Shown: positions 8,133 through 16,599 of the stretch, piece after piece
Layout: the number at the start of each line of letters is the position of its first letter
Position numbering within the stretch: position 1 is the first letter of the stretch
Assembly (NCBI RefSeq): GCF_009755225.1
Contig: NZ_WQKZ01000006.1
Location: 155,048-219,047, forward strand
Source of the DNA: Hymenobacter ginkgonis
GTDB lineage: Bacteria > Bacteroidota > Bacteroidia > Cytophagales > Hymenobacteraceae
DNA: 64,000 bases
Direction of reading: 5' to 3'
The notes under the pieces: generated by a model
Seen by the model: the letters and a program-made list of their open reading frames with translations, nothing else
Told to the model about the DNA's origin: nothing
The model's database searches: none
Made by a program: the position numbers and the translations under genes

Positions 8133-9302
8133 CTATTTGCCCGCAAACGCCTTGGCGTCAGCTTCTTCAATCGTGGCGTCGCTCATGATTACCAGGCGCT
8201 CGACCACGTTGCGCAACTCGCGGATGTTGCCGCGCCAGTCGAGGCCTTGGAGGTATTTGAGCGCGTCAGTCGAAATTTTCTTGGGCTTGTTGCCGTAGTC
8301 GGCGGCAATGTCCTGCAGAAACTTCTGCACCAGCTCGGGGATGTCCTCGCGGCGCTCATTCAGCGAGGGCACCTGAATGAGAATTACCGATAGGCGGTGG
8401 TACAAGTCTTCGCGGAAATTTTTGTCGGCGATTTCCTGCAGCAGGTTTTTATTAGTAGCGGCCAGCACACGCACATTTACCGAAATCTCCTTTTCGCCAC
8501 CCACGCGGGTTATTTTATTTTCCTGCAAGGCGCGCAGCACCTTGGCCTGGGCCGAAAGGCTCATATCGCCAATCTCATCCAAGAAAAGCGTGCCGCCGTC
8601 GGCCTGCTCAAACTTGCCGATACGCTGCTTCACAGCCGAAGTGAACGAGCCCTTTTCGTGGCCAAAAAGCTCGCTTTCAATCAACTCTGAAGGAATAGCG
8701 GCGCAGTTTACTTCTACCAGCGGGCCATTGGCGCGCGGGCTGAGTTGGTGCAGCTGCCGCGCCACCATTTCCTTGCCCGCGCCGTTGGGGCCGGTGATGA
8801 GCACGCGCGCATCGGTGGGGGCCACTTTTTCGATGGCTTTGCGCACCGCGCCCAGCGTGGTGGAAGCGCCAATCATGTCGGAGCCGGTTTTGCCGGCAGT
8901 GGCCAGCTTCTTCTTAAGTGTCTTGGTTTCGGTTACCAACTTGCTGCGGTCGAGGGCATTGCGCACCGTCACGAGCAGGCGATTGAGGTCGGGCGGCTTG
9001 GGCAAGAAGTCGAAGGCGCCTTTCTTGGTGGCGTCCACGGCCGTTTCGATGTTGCCGTGCGCCGATACCATAATGAAGGCCGCATCGGGCGCCAGGGTGC
9101 GGGCGCGCTCCAGCACTTCGAGGCCATCCATTTTGGGCATTTTAATATCGCAGAGTACCACATCGTACTTCTGCTGAATCAATAAATCCAGCCCCGCCGG
9201 GCCGTCTTCCGCCTGGTCCACGGTGTAATCTTCAAACTCCAGAATTTCCTTGAGCGTGTTGCGAATGGATTTTTCGTCGTCAATAATGAGAATGCGGGGC
9301 AC
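8133..9302 (-). CDS. NtrC-like response regulator (receiver + AAA+) without HTH domain
   Basis: Encodes 389 residues from a GTG at 9302. The receiver domain (about 1-120) has the acidic pair DD at 8-9, phospho-acceptor Asp52 (CDIKMP), Ser80 and Lys102. The AAA+ domain (about 140-370) has Walker A GPNGAGKE (171-178), Walker B GGTLFLDEIGD (236-246) and a central GSFTSA loop at 218-223 in place of the GAFTGA that contacts sigma-54. The protein stops soon after the AAA+ lid, so the C-terminal Fis-type helix-turn-helix is missing. It therefore looks like an NtrC relative that may not act as a standard sigma-54 activator. No sensor kinase is adjacent. Family call is firm. Function is uncertain. Confidence 0.92.
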   Translation of the reverse strand: MPRILIIDDEKSIRNTLKEILEFEDYTVDQAEDGPAGLDLLIQQKYDVVLCDIKMPKMDGLEVLERARTLAPDAAFIMVSAHGNIETAVDATKKGAFDFLPKPPDLNRLLVTVRNALDRSKLVTETKTLKKKLATAGKTGSDMIGASTTLGAVRKAIEKVAPTDARVLITGPNGAGKEMVARQLHQLSPRANGPLVEVNCAAIPSELIESELFGHEKGSFTSAVKQRIGKFEQADGGTLFLDEIGDMSLSAQAKVLRALQENKITRVGGEKEISVNVRVLAATNKNLLQEIADKNFREDLYHRLSVILIQVPSLNERREDIPELVQKFLQDIAADYGNKPKKISTDALKYLQGLDWRGNIRELRNVVERLVIMSDATIEEADAKAFAGK

Positions 9303-9412
9303 GGTGGGGGAGGTATAAGTAAAAAAAGTAGGGAGTAAGAGTTGGCCACTGCGCGAGAAAAGAAGCCTTAACTTCTAATTCACAGTTTTTCAGCTCATAA
9401 TTCAACTAAAAA

Positions 9413-9442
9413 CGGCTGCCCTCGCCAAAACGAAAGCAGCCG
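9413..9442 (-). terminator. Terminator of rnpB
   Basis: On the minus strand a CGGCTGC/GCAGCCG stem (9442-9436 with 9419-9413) is followed by TTTTT, directly after the RNase P RNA. Confidence 0.7.
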
Positions 9443-9450
9443 CCTAAATT

Positions 9451-9848
9451 AAGCAATGAGCCGATAAGCCGGGTTCTGTCTGCCCCCGAGTTTCCTCCGA
9501 AGCAGCCCCACCATTTATCTAGGCCCGCCGTCGCCGACGGGCTCTAGCAACCTACCCGCGAACCCGAGCGGGCCGCCCGGTGCCAGCTGCCCGAAGGCCG
9601 CCAACGTGTTCGCTTATTTGGTTTTGCAACCCCTGAGGTTTACCCAGCCGGCGTAGTCACCTAGCCGCTGGTGCGCTCTTACCGCACCTTTTCACCCTTA
9701 CCCTTGCGGGCGGTTATTCTCTGTGGCACTGGCTGTCCTGGCCCGATTGGCCAGTCCTTCCCGTTAGGAAGCAGGGTGCCCTGCGTTGCCCGGACTTTCC
9801 TCCCCGCCCGCATTTGCGTTGGGCGCGGCGGTGGGGTGGCTCACTGCG
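9451..9848 (-). ncRNA. rnpB: RNase P RNA, bacterial class A
   Basis: Read on the minus strand this stretch carries the universally conserved RNase P RNA blocks: GAGGAAAGTCCGGGC near the 5' end (about 9803-9789), the CACAGAGAATAACCGCC-type segment, AAGGGTGAAAAGGTGCGGTAAGAG, and ACAGAACCCGGCTTATCGG at the 3' end. The termini pair as helix P1 (GCAGTGAGCC at 9847-9838 with GGCTCATTGC at 9462-9453), which fixes the boundaries within a few bases. This is the catalytic RNA that removes 5' leaders from pre-tRNAs. It has its own promoter and terminator and sits between a response regulator and a cupin gene. Confidence 0.96.
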
Positions 9849-9852
9849 GGGG

Positions 9853-9860
9853 CAAAGGTA
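9853..9860 (-). promoter_or_regulatory. -7 box of rnpB
   Basis: Minus strand TACCTTTG matches TAnnTTTG exactly, about six bases before the 5' end of RNase P RNA deduced from helix P1, which is the expected spacing. Confidence 0.75.
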
Positions 9861-9862
9861 CG

Positions 9863-10222
9863 CTACGCGGGGGGTAGGGCCGCGGGCAGAAAATCTTGGC
9901 GCAGCGGGCTAAACGAATCGAGCAGCGCACCGGCCTGCCGGGCCACCACGCCGTGCGGCACGTTGGGCGCGGCATAAAACGAGTCGCCGGTGCGCAGCAC
10001 CCGCATGTCATCGCCCACAGTCACCTCAAACTCCCCGTACTCCACGTACGAAATCTGGCTGTGTACGTGCTGGTGCAGCGCGCCCACCGCGCCGGCTTCA
10101 AACGCTACTTTCACCAGCAGCAGGTCGTCGTTGTAGGCCACCAGGGTGCGGCGCACACCGGGGCTGGTTTCTTCCCAGCGAAGGTCAGCGGCGGGGGAAA
10201 AGGCGGGCGTGGAATAGGTCAT
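9863..10222 (-). CDS. Single-domain cupin protein
   Basis: Encodes 119 residues from the ATG at 10222. A compact cupin barrel is visible. Motif 1 contains HQHVHSQISYVEYGEFEV (about residues 51-68) with the metal-binding His residues, and motif 2 is GDSFYAAPNVPHGV (about 82-95). Cupins of this size bind a metal and serve as isomerases, dioxygenases or sensors, and nothing here chooses among these. The gene ends only three bases before the rnpB -7 box. A GGGGGGTAGGG copy lies inside the 3' end of the frame. An inverted repeat separates it from the phosphatase upstream. Confidence 0.88.
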   Translation of the reverse strand: MTYSTPAFSPAADLRWEETSPGVRRTLVAYNDDLLLVKVAFEAGAVGALHQHVHSQISYVEYGEFEVTVGDDMRVLRTGDSFYAAPNVPHGVVARQAGALLDSFSPLRQDFLPAALPPA

Positions 10223-10245
10223 GATTGATTGTTACTTGTTTAATT

Positions 10246-10346
10246 AAGAACGTCATGCTGAGCTGGTCGAGGCATCTCGCTCGCATCGTCTGGGTTCGTT
10301 CAATGGTGCGAGCGAGATGCTTCGACCAGCTCAGCATGACGTTCTT
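10246..10346. repeat. Long inverted-repeat element, GAACGTCATGCTGAGC family
   Basis: About 101 bases. The outer arms read AAGAACGTCATGCTGAGC and its reverse complement, and the inner arms contain GCATCTCGCTCGC and GCGAGCGAGATGC. The right arm ends in a T run. It lies between the cupin and phosphatase genes and is the same family as the elements at 28045, 38982 and 46419. Confidence 0.85.
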
Positions 10347-10364
10347 TTTTGTGAACGGCGATTG

Positions 10365-11288
10365 CTACGAAACCCACACCAATTTATCAGCGCTGAGCGT
10401 GGTTTCACCGTCCCAGCGGTAGCCGATGAGCTGGCCGCCGCGGGCCACGCTGTAATCGAGGCACACGGCGTGGGGCTGCAAGATGCGGGGCTCGCCGCGT
10501 AGCCAGTAATGGCCAAAAAAGACGGGCTTTTCCTCCTGATAATACCACGGGTCGAGGTTGGCCAAATCGACGGGTTGGCCGCGCAGTTCGGGTAGGTCTT
10601 CGAGAAAATATTCGTGGTAGGCGGCCGCCGTGGCAGGGCTTTGCCACCAGCGCACGCGGGTGCGGGTGCGGTGGTGGCCATCTTTATCGGCGAAGGAGAG
10701 GCCGCCCGGCAGCCGCACTTCGCGGCCTTTAAGCGTGACTTCAACGGCCGCAAACTCGGGGCTGCCGCGCCGGCAGGCGCGCAGCAAAAAGTCGGGCGTG
10801 AGGCACAAGTTGGGCAATTCGCGGCGCAGGTACTCGACGTGCCGGGGCTCCCAGCAGGCGTGCACCGCCCGCAGGCCGGGCAGCTCCAGCAGCAGGGGTA
10901 GGGTACGGAACCAGGCCAGGTAATCTAGCCATTCGGCAAACAGCTTCTCTGTTCGAAATTCCTTGATGGTTTCGATATGCTGCAAGATGTGCACCGGTTT
11001 GTGCGGCCGCAAGTGCCCGCCGTCTGGGTGAAATTGCCAAAAAGCCAGCGCGTTATATTCGTGGTTGCCCAAGATGGCTAAGGCCGCCCCGCCCTCGACC
11101 ATGCCGCGCACTAGCTGCAAGGTCTCACGGATTTTGGGGCCGCGGTCCACGTAATCGCCCAAAAAAATGACCTGCCTACCCCCCGCGTGGCGCGGCACCC
11201 CGGCCGCATCGGGCCGGTAGCCGAGGTGGTGCAGTAGGGCCCGCAACTCGTCGGCGTGGCCGTGAATGTCGCCAATAAGGTCGTACAT
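10365..11288 (-). CDS. Metallophosphoesterase, PrpE/ApaH-like
   Basis: Encodes 307 residues from the ATG at 11288. All signature motifs of the calcineurin-like fold are present in order: GDIHGHADEL (residue 6 on), GDYVDRGPK (about 44-52) and GNHEYNA (about 74-80), with further His residues such as HACWEPRH and FFGHYWLRG. These coordinate two metal ions for phosphoester or dinucleotide tetraphosphate hydrolysis. Similarity to PrpE/ApaH serine/threonine or Ap4A phosphatases is general, and the physiological substrate is unknown. Ten bases separate it from the upstream hypothetical gene, so the two are likely an operon. Confidence 0.92.
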   Translation of the reverse strand: MYDLIGDIHGHADELRALLHHLGYRPDAAGVPRHAGGRQVIFLGDYVDRGPKIRETLQLVRGMVEGGAALAILGNHEYNALAFWQFHPDGGHLRPHKPVHILQHIETIKEFRTEKLFAEWLDYLAWFRTLPLLLELPGLRAVHACWEPRHVEYLRRELPNLCLTPDFLLRACRRGSPEFAAVEVTLKGREVRLPGGLSFADKDGHHRTRTRVRWWQSPATAAAYHEYFLEDLPELRGQPVDLANLDPWYYQEEKPVFFGHYWLRGEPRILQPHAVCLDYSVARGGQLIGYRWDGETTLSADKLVWVS

Positions 11289-11298
11289 AAGCAGCAGA

Positions 11299-11733
11299 TT
11301 AGGAGGATTTTTCCTCCTCAGTCGGTGGGTATTGCGAAAGCATAAGGCCCGCGCCCAACTCGCCCACGAGCCGAACTAACTCGGGCGGAAAGAAATCAAT
11401 TTGTGCCCCGACCTTGAACATGCGGGTAGTAATGCCAAAATCAAACAGAAACTGGCTATCCGCTAAGTCGGCCGCGGCGGTGGCCAGGCGCCGCAACGCC
11501 GGGTGGTTCAGCTTGATAAAATCCAGCGTATCCGTTACCTGCTGCTTAAAATCTGCAAACGGAGCCTCGCTGGCCGCTACCTGAAAGCCGGAAGTCATAA
11601 AAACGCCTCTTTCGGGCTGGTGCGCGGCTCGCAGCTGCCCTTGGCGGTACAAGCCATAAATGGCCAAATCCAGGCTAGCGGCTATCGCATCAAGGTCGCA
11701 GTTGGGCGCGCTGAATCTTATAATACAAGGCAT
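11299..11733 (-). CDS. Hypothetical protein in operon with phosphatase
   Basis: Encodes 144 residues from the ATG at 11733. I do not recognise the family. The protein is acidic and has no signal peptide or membrane helix. It looks like a mixed alpha/beta cytosolic protein with a central DFIKLNHPALRRLA helix and the phrase FDFGITTRMFKVGAQIDFFP. Such length and pattern occur among small uncharacterised proteins of Bacteroidota. It is the first gene of a probable two-gene operon with the metallophosphoesterase, which starts 10 bases downstream. Confidence 0.7.
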   Translation of the reverse strand: MPCIIRFSAPNCDLDAIAASLDLAIYGLYRQGQLRAAHQPERGVFMTSGFQVAASEAPFADFKQQVTDTLDFIKLNHPALRRLATAAADLADSQFLFDFGITTRMFKVGAQIDFFPPELVRLVGELGAGLMLSQYPPTEEEKSS

Positions 11734-11796
11734 TAACTAAGCGGGAATTAGCAGACAACTACTGGAGCTGTTTGAGAAGTGTTACAACCATAAATT

Positions 11797-11902
11797 AGCA
11801 CGTCCTGCTTATCTGATGTCCGCCTGCCGTAGCGTCTCTACCGCATCTAGTTAATGAGGCGAGCTGCTTCGGCAAACAAACGCCAGATGAGCAGGACGTG
11901 CT
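11797..11902. repeat. Inverted-repeat element, divergent member
   Basis: Outer arms AGCACGTCCTGCT and AGCAGGACGTGCT. The right half contains CGCCAGATGAGCA, which is also found in the 38982 element. It lies between the hypothetical gene and the Smr gene. Confidence 0.75.
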
Positions 11903-11925
11903 AGTAACATTTTAAAACAGCTTCA

Positions 11926-13113
11926 CTACTTCAGCCGGACCAGCGTGGCGCCGTAGCCAAATTTCTCTTTCTGAGCATCTTCGAAGAACTTGATGTCCTT
12001 GTTGCGGCTCAGCTGGCGGTGAATTTCCTTGCGCAGCGTGCCATTGCCGGCGCCGTGGATGAAGATGATTTCGTGCATGTTGGTGGCCAGTGCGCGGCTC
12101 AGGGCATCCTCAAACGCGTCGAGCTGCTGGCGCAGCATGGCGGTGTTGCTCAGGCCCTCAGCACCCTCGGGGCGCAGGGCTTCGATGTGCAGGTCGAATT
12201 CGTGGGGCGGTGCCACCAGGGCCTCGGCCGGCTTGGGGGGGGTAGGGGCAATGGCGGCCGGCACGGTTAGGGGCTTGTCGCCGCCCAGGGCTTGCTGCAA
12301 CACGTTGGCCTGCTTGGAGTCGAGCACCGGCGGGGGAGTAGCCGCAGCTTCAATTGCTGCTTCAGCGGCGGCCAGTTTCTCGGGGTTGAGGGCGGGCGCG
12401 GGCTTCTCGTCGAGCTGAAACAAGTACGCCTCCTTGCCAATAACCGGCGCCGGGCGGCGGCTGGTGTAAAATGTGGTCGCCTTAAACGACTGCCGCTTGG
12501 TGAGCAGGTCGTAGGCCGCGTCGCCGTTTAGCTTGAAGTTCAACAACTGAAATACCACGGCGGGCCACTGCTCAAAATCTTTGAGGTGCAGATGAGCCAG
12601 GGCAGCGCTGGCCGCTTTGGCTTTCAACTTGTCGGCGGCCAAGGCGCGATACTTGCCCTGGCGCTCCTCGCCGTAGGTGAATACCACTTCTACTTCCGTA
12701 TTGTTGAGCAGGTGCAGGGCCAGCAACTCGGGCGCTTGGTGCACCAAGGCCAGGTACAGGCCTTTGGCGGCCGGTGGCGGGGGAGTAGCCGCCGCCGGCT
12801 TTGGGGGCATAGCGGCGCTGGGGCCGGCGGGCTGGGGCCGGCCCGCAGGGGTAGGGGCAACTGGACGGGCAGCCTTAGACTGGCCGCCCTGGGGCTTGTT
12901 CTTTTTGCTGCCGGTGGCCGGGCGGCTGGGCTCGGGCGCGGCGCGGCGGAAGGCTTGGCCTTCTTCGGCGGCTACGGGCACAAGCTCGCGCAGCAGCACC
13001 GGAATGGTAAAGTCGTTGTCAATGGCTACTTCTACGAGCTCGCTGTCGAGCACGCGGGTAATAATGCCTTCTTCGGTGCCCGTAAGCAGCCGTACTCTAT
13101 CTCCTACGTTCAT
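11926..13113 (-). CDS. DUF2027-Smr domain protein
   Basis: Encodes 395 residues from the ATG at 13113. The N-terminal 50 residues (MNVGDRVRLLTGTEEGIITR) form the DUF2027 start. A Pro/Ala-rich linker follows (about 60-115), then a beta-rich central domain, and a C-terminal Smr domain (about 310-395) with DLHIEAL, EIIFIHGAGNGTLRKEI and FGYGATLVRL. Smr domains are nicking or RNA-cleaving nucleases, known from MutS2 and SmrA/B. Here the domain is attached to a Bacteroidota-specific partner and the role is unknown. The HGxGxG core is intact. The gene seems monocistronic, with a TACCTTTA near-consensus -7 box at 13166-13159 on the minus strand. Confidence 0.9.
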   Translation of the reverse strand: MNVGDRVRLLTGTEEGIITRVLDSELVEVAIDNDFTIPVLLRELVPVAAEEGQAFRRAAPEPSRPATGSKKNKPQGGQSKAARPVAPTPAGRPQPAGPSAAMPPKPAAATPPPPAAKGLYLALVHQAPELLALHLLNNTEVEVVFTYGEERQGKYRALAADKLKAKAASAALAHLHLKDFEQWPAVVFQLLNFKLNGDAAYDLLTKRQSFKATTFYTSRRPAPVIGKEAYLFQLDEKPAPALNPEKLAAAEAAIEAAATPPPVLDSKQANVLQQALGGDKPLTVPAAIAPTPPKPAEALVAPPHEFDLHIEALRPEGAEGLSNTAMLRQQLDAFEDALSRALATNMHEIIFIHGAGNGTLRKEIHRQLSRNKDIKFFEDAQKEKFGYGATLVRLK

Positions 13114-13360
13114 AAAACACGATTTTTGTCAATGCTACACAGTACGCGAAGCGGGCAATAAAGGTAAGCGGGGGGGCGGGTAGGCACCCGGCCGACCCGC
13201 GCAACGCCGGTTTTAGCAGCGCAAACGTTTGGGGAACCTCCCGGTGAAATACAAGTGAAAACGCTGAAACTGGCTTTATTCCAGTTGTATCTTAGCCGAA
13301 CACTAGGTTAACCAGGCACTAGCCGGCACCCGGTAGTATTTCTCTTTCCCCACCCACTTT

Positions 13361-16273
13361 ATGAAAAAACCTCAACTCTGCGGGCGTTTGCTCCTGGCTC
13401 TAATCCTGTTGCTGCTGGGCGGAGCCCCAGCGGCCTGGGCCCAGGTTACGACCAATCCGGCGGTTTTTACGGATGCTACGTCCGTGACCCTCACCTACGA
13501 TGCTACCCAGGGCAATGCGGCGCTGAAGGATTTTGCCGGCGACGTGTACATCTGGACGGGGGTAGTTACGAGTGGCCCTACCGGCACGGGCTGGACCTAC
13601 GTTAAGAGCCCCACTTTCGGCCAGGCCGACCCGGCGGCGAAGATGACGCGCAGCACCACCAACCCTAACCTGTACACCATCACCTTCGTGCCCCGCACGT
13701 TTTATGGGGTGCCCAGCGGCACGCCTATTTACCGCCTGGGCATGATATTTAAGGACGCAGCGGGCACTACGGTGGGCCGCAGCGCCACCGGCGGCGACAT
13801 TTTTGTGGACGTGGCCCAGGACGCCTTTAACCTGCGCTTTACGAGCCCAAGCGGCACACCGCCCTACTTTTTTGCCCTGAACACGGCCACGAACGTGACC
13901 GTGACGACGAGCACGCCGGCCACCATCACCTTGTTTCTCAACGGCACGCAGGTGGCGCAGCAAGCCAACGTGACGACCCTCACGGCGCCCATCACGCTGA
14001 CCTCGACCACCGCCGGCACGCTAAGCGCCACGGCCACGAGCGGCGGCAGCACGGCTACTATTCAGGCGGCAGTGCAAGGCTACGCGGCCCCGGCCGTTAG
14101 TGCTTTGCCGGCCGGCGCCAAGCCCGACGGCATTACCTATATCAATAACGGCACCTCGGCTATCCTTACCCTCACGGCGCCGCGCAAGCAGTTTGTGTAC
14201 GTGGTGGGCGATTTTAACAACTGGCAGCCCACCGCCGCCAGCTACATGAGCCGCACCACGGCCAGCAGCCCCAGCACCCTGAGCGACCCCGCCTCGGCCA
14301 CTGATGCTACCGCCGGCCGCTGGTGGGTGCAGGTTGATGGCCTTGTGCCGGGCCAGGAGTACGCCTACCAGTTTCTGGTGGATGGCCAGCTGCGCGTGGC
14401 TGACCCATATTGCGAGAAGATTCTGGATTCCGAAAACGACCAGTATATCAACACCGCGGCCTACACGGTATATCCGAATTTGAAGGCCTACCCCACCGGC
14501 AAGACCACGGGCCTCGTGTCGGTGCTGTCGCCGGGCGAGGCCGCCTACACCTGGAAGACGACCAGCTTCCAGCGCCCGGCCCGCACCAACATGGTTATTT
14601 ACGAGCTGCTGGTGCGCGATTTTGTGGCGCGCCACGACTACCGCACCGTGCGCGACTCGCTGAACTACTTGCAGCGCTTGGGCATAAACACGCTGGAATT
14701 GATGCCCGTCAACGAGTTTGATGGCAACGAGAACTGGGGTTATAGCCCGTCGTTTTACTTCGCTCCCGATAAATACTACGGTACCAAAAACGACCTGAAG
14801 GCGCTGGTGGACGAATGCCACCGCCGCGGCATTGCCGTGGTGCTCGATATGGTCCTCAACCACTCGACCGGCAACAGCCCGATGGTGCAGCTCTACGGCA
14901 ACGTAACGACCGGCCCCACGGCCGACAATCCGTGGTTTAATACCGCCGCCCCGCACCCCTACAGCGTGTACAACGACCTCAACCACGAGAGCCCCTACAC
15001 GCGTTACTTCTCCAAAAACGTCATCAAATTCTGGTTGCAGGAGTACCACATCGATGGTTATCGCTTTGACCTCGCCGGTGGTTTCAGCCAGGTAACCAAA
15101 ACGGAGGGCACCTACGAAGACTACGACCAGTCGCGCGTAAACATTTGGCAGGACTACTACAACGCGCAGATGAGCGTGGATAATACGTCCTACCCCATCC
15201 TGGAGTTCTTCCCCCACCAGGTAAGCGCCACCAACCCTACTGATGAAGGCAAGGTGCTGTCGGCGGCCGGCATGATGTTCTGGGGCAACCAGAACCCGGC
15301 CTACACGCAAGCCGCCATGGGCTACGCCACCAACCCGAGCTGGGACCTGAGCGGTGGCTACTACGGCACCACCGGGGGGGGTAGGGGCCTAAGCCAGCCC
15401 AACTTCATCGCCTACATGGAAAGCCACGACGAGGAGCGGATGCAGTTTAAGAACATCACTTACGGCAACGCCAACGGCAGCTACTCGACCAAAGACCCCG
15501 CTACGGGCCTCAAACGCGACGAGCTGGCCGCGGCGCTGTTCTTCACCCAGCCCGGCCCGCGCCTAATGTGGCAGTTTGGCGAAGTAGGCTACGACATCAG
15601 CATCGACCAGAATGGCCGCACCGGCAACAAGCCGATTCTGTGGGACTACTACAAGGACGCCAACCGCCGCCACCTCTACGATACCTACCGCGCCCTCATC
15701 ACGCTGAAGCAGCAGCCGGTATTTGCCGCGCCTACTTCCTATACCCAGAACCTGGGCGGCGCCGTCAAGACTATCAGCATTGCCAACGCCGACTTGAGCG
15801 TGGTATCGGTGGGTAACTTCGACGTGGTGGCCAGCACGGCTACCGTTACCTTCCCGCAAACGGGCGTGTGGTACAACTACCTCACGGGGCAGCAGTTGAG
15901 CGTGACTACGGCCGCTACGTCCATGACCTTGCAGCCCGGCCAGTACGCCGTATACACGAGCCGCCGGATTAGCGTGCCTGCCGGCACTACCCTCGCCACC
16001 CGCCAGCAGACGGAGGCCGTGTTCAAGCTAAACCTGGCGCCTAACCCGGCTACCGGCACTACCACCATTGCCTACGAGCTGCCTACTGCCGCCACGGCCA
16101 CCATCGCGGTGCAAAACCTGCTCGGCCAAACTGTGCGCCAGCTCGCCCCCGCCCGCCAGGCGGCCGGTGCGCAGGCCCAGACGCTGCCTTTGCAAGGCCT
16201 CGCCGCCGGCGTGTACCTGGTGAAGCTCCAGGCTGGCGACCAAGCACAAACGACGCGCTTGCTGGTTCAATAA
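13361..16273 (+). CDS. Secreted GH13 alpha-amylase-family enzyme with T9SS type A tail
   Basis: A 970-residue secreted protein. Residues 1-27 are a signal peptide. An E-set/CBM48-like region follows (about 270-350, with KQFVYVVGDFNNWQPT), as in glycogen- and starch-acting enzymes. The GH13 barrel spans about 410-810: LDMVLNHSTG (region I), DGYRFDLAGG with nucleophile Asp570 (II), LEFF with acid/base Glu615 (III), and ESHDEERM with Asp690 (IV). The last 85 residues (LAPNPATGTTTIAYEL onward) are a T9SS sorting domain, so the enzyme is exported across the outer membrane. It probably hydrolyses alpha-glucans. It heads the saccharolytic block but is divergent from its other members. A GGGGGGGGTAGGGG tract lies inside the catalytic domain coding region. 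Confidence 0.95.
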   Translation: MKKPQLCGRLLLALILLLLGGAPAAWAQVTTNPAVFTDATSVTLTYDATQGNAALKDFAGDVYIWTGVVTSGPTGTGWTYVKSPTFGQADPAAKMTRSTTNPNLYTITFVPRTFYGVPSGTPIYRLGMIFKDAAGTTVGRSATGGDIFVDVAQDAFNLRFTSPSGTPPYFFALNTATNVTVTTSTPATITLFLNGTQVAQQANVTTLTAPITLTSTTAGTLSATATSGGSTATIQAAVQGYAAPAVSALPAGAKPDGITYINNGTSAILTLTAPRKQFVYVVGDFNNWQPTAASYMSRTTASSPSTLSDPASATDATAGRWWVQVDGLVPGQEYAYQFLVDGQLRVADPYCEKILDSENDQYINTAAYTVYPNLKAYPTGKTTGLVSVLSPGEAAYTWKTTSFQRPARTNMVIYELLVRDFVARHDYRTVRDSLNYLQRLGINTLELMPVNEFDGNENWGYSPSFYFAPDKYYGTKNDLKALVDECHRRGIAVVLDMVLNHSTGNSPMVQLYGNVTTGPTADNPWFNTAAPHPYSVYNDLNHESPYTRYFSKNVIKFWLQEYHIDGYRFDLAGGFSQVTKTEGTYEDYDQSRVNIWQDYYNAQMSVDNTSYPILEFFPHQVSATNPTDEGKVLSAAGMMFWGNQNPAYTQAAMGYATNPSWDLSGGYYGTTGGGRGLSQPNFIAYMESHDEERMQFKNITYGNANGSYSTKDPATGLKRDELAAALFFTQPGPRLMWQFGEVGYDISIDQNGRTGNKPILWDYYKDANRRHLYDTYRALITLKQQPVFAAPTSYTQNLGGAVKTISIANADLSVVSVGNFDVVASTATVTFPQTGVWYNYLTGQQLSVTTAATSMTLQPGQYAVYTSRRISVPAGTTLATRQQTEAVFKLNLAPNPATGTTTIAYELPTAATATIAVQNLLGQTVRQLAPARQAAGAQAQTLPLQGLAAGVYLVKLQAGDQAQTTRLLVQ

Positions 16274-16299
16274 TCGCCGCTTGCTCTTAGTATTATCCG

Positions 16300-16351
16300 C
16301 TCCGGGTGGCGGGTCGAAGCAAAGCTTCGGCCTGCCACCCGGAGTTTTTTT
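16300..16351 (+). terminator. Terminator of the GH13 gene
   Basis: Stem of CTCCGGGTGGC and GCCACCCGGAG (16300-16310 and 16334-16344), extended by GAAGC/GCTTC, followed by seven T. Confidence 0.9.
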
Positions 16352-16546
16352 GGTGTCTAGTGCCTCCCTACCCCCTGCTTTGGCAGGCAGCTTGCTGGGC
16401 GGGCTTTGGGATAGGGAGAGCGGCTTGCCTTCGCGTGAGTCAATAATCGACTATCCAACGGCGGCCGTTAGCGCTGCGCCCTGCACTGGTAAAGCACGCT
16501 GCCTGTAGGCTGGGCCAGCCTAGAGGGGGTAGGGAAGCCGCAATAA
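16352..16546. other. Non-coding spacer
   Basis: Part of a gene-free stretch of about 325 bases between convergent genes. Apart from two terminators and two copies of the GGGGTAGGG motif (about 16368 and 16526) I see no feature. Confidence 0.5.
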
Positions 16547-16576
16547 AAAAGGGAGCCCAGCAACGGGCTCCCTTTT
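16547..16576. terminator. Bidirectional terminator
   Basis: AAAAGGGAGCCC and GGGCTCCCTTTT form a perfect 12-bp stem with a six-base loop, downstream of the minus-strand T9SS gene. Confidence 0.9.
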
Positions 16577-16599
16577 AAGAAGTTAAAAGCGGCAGACAG

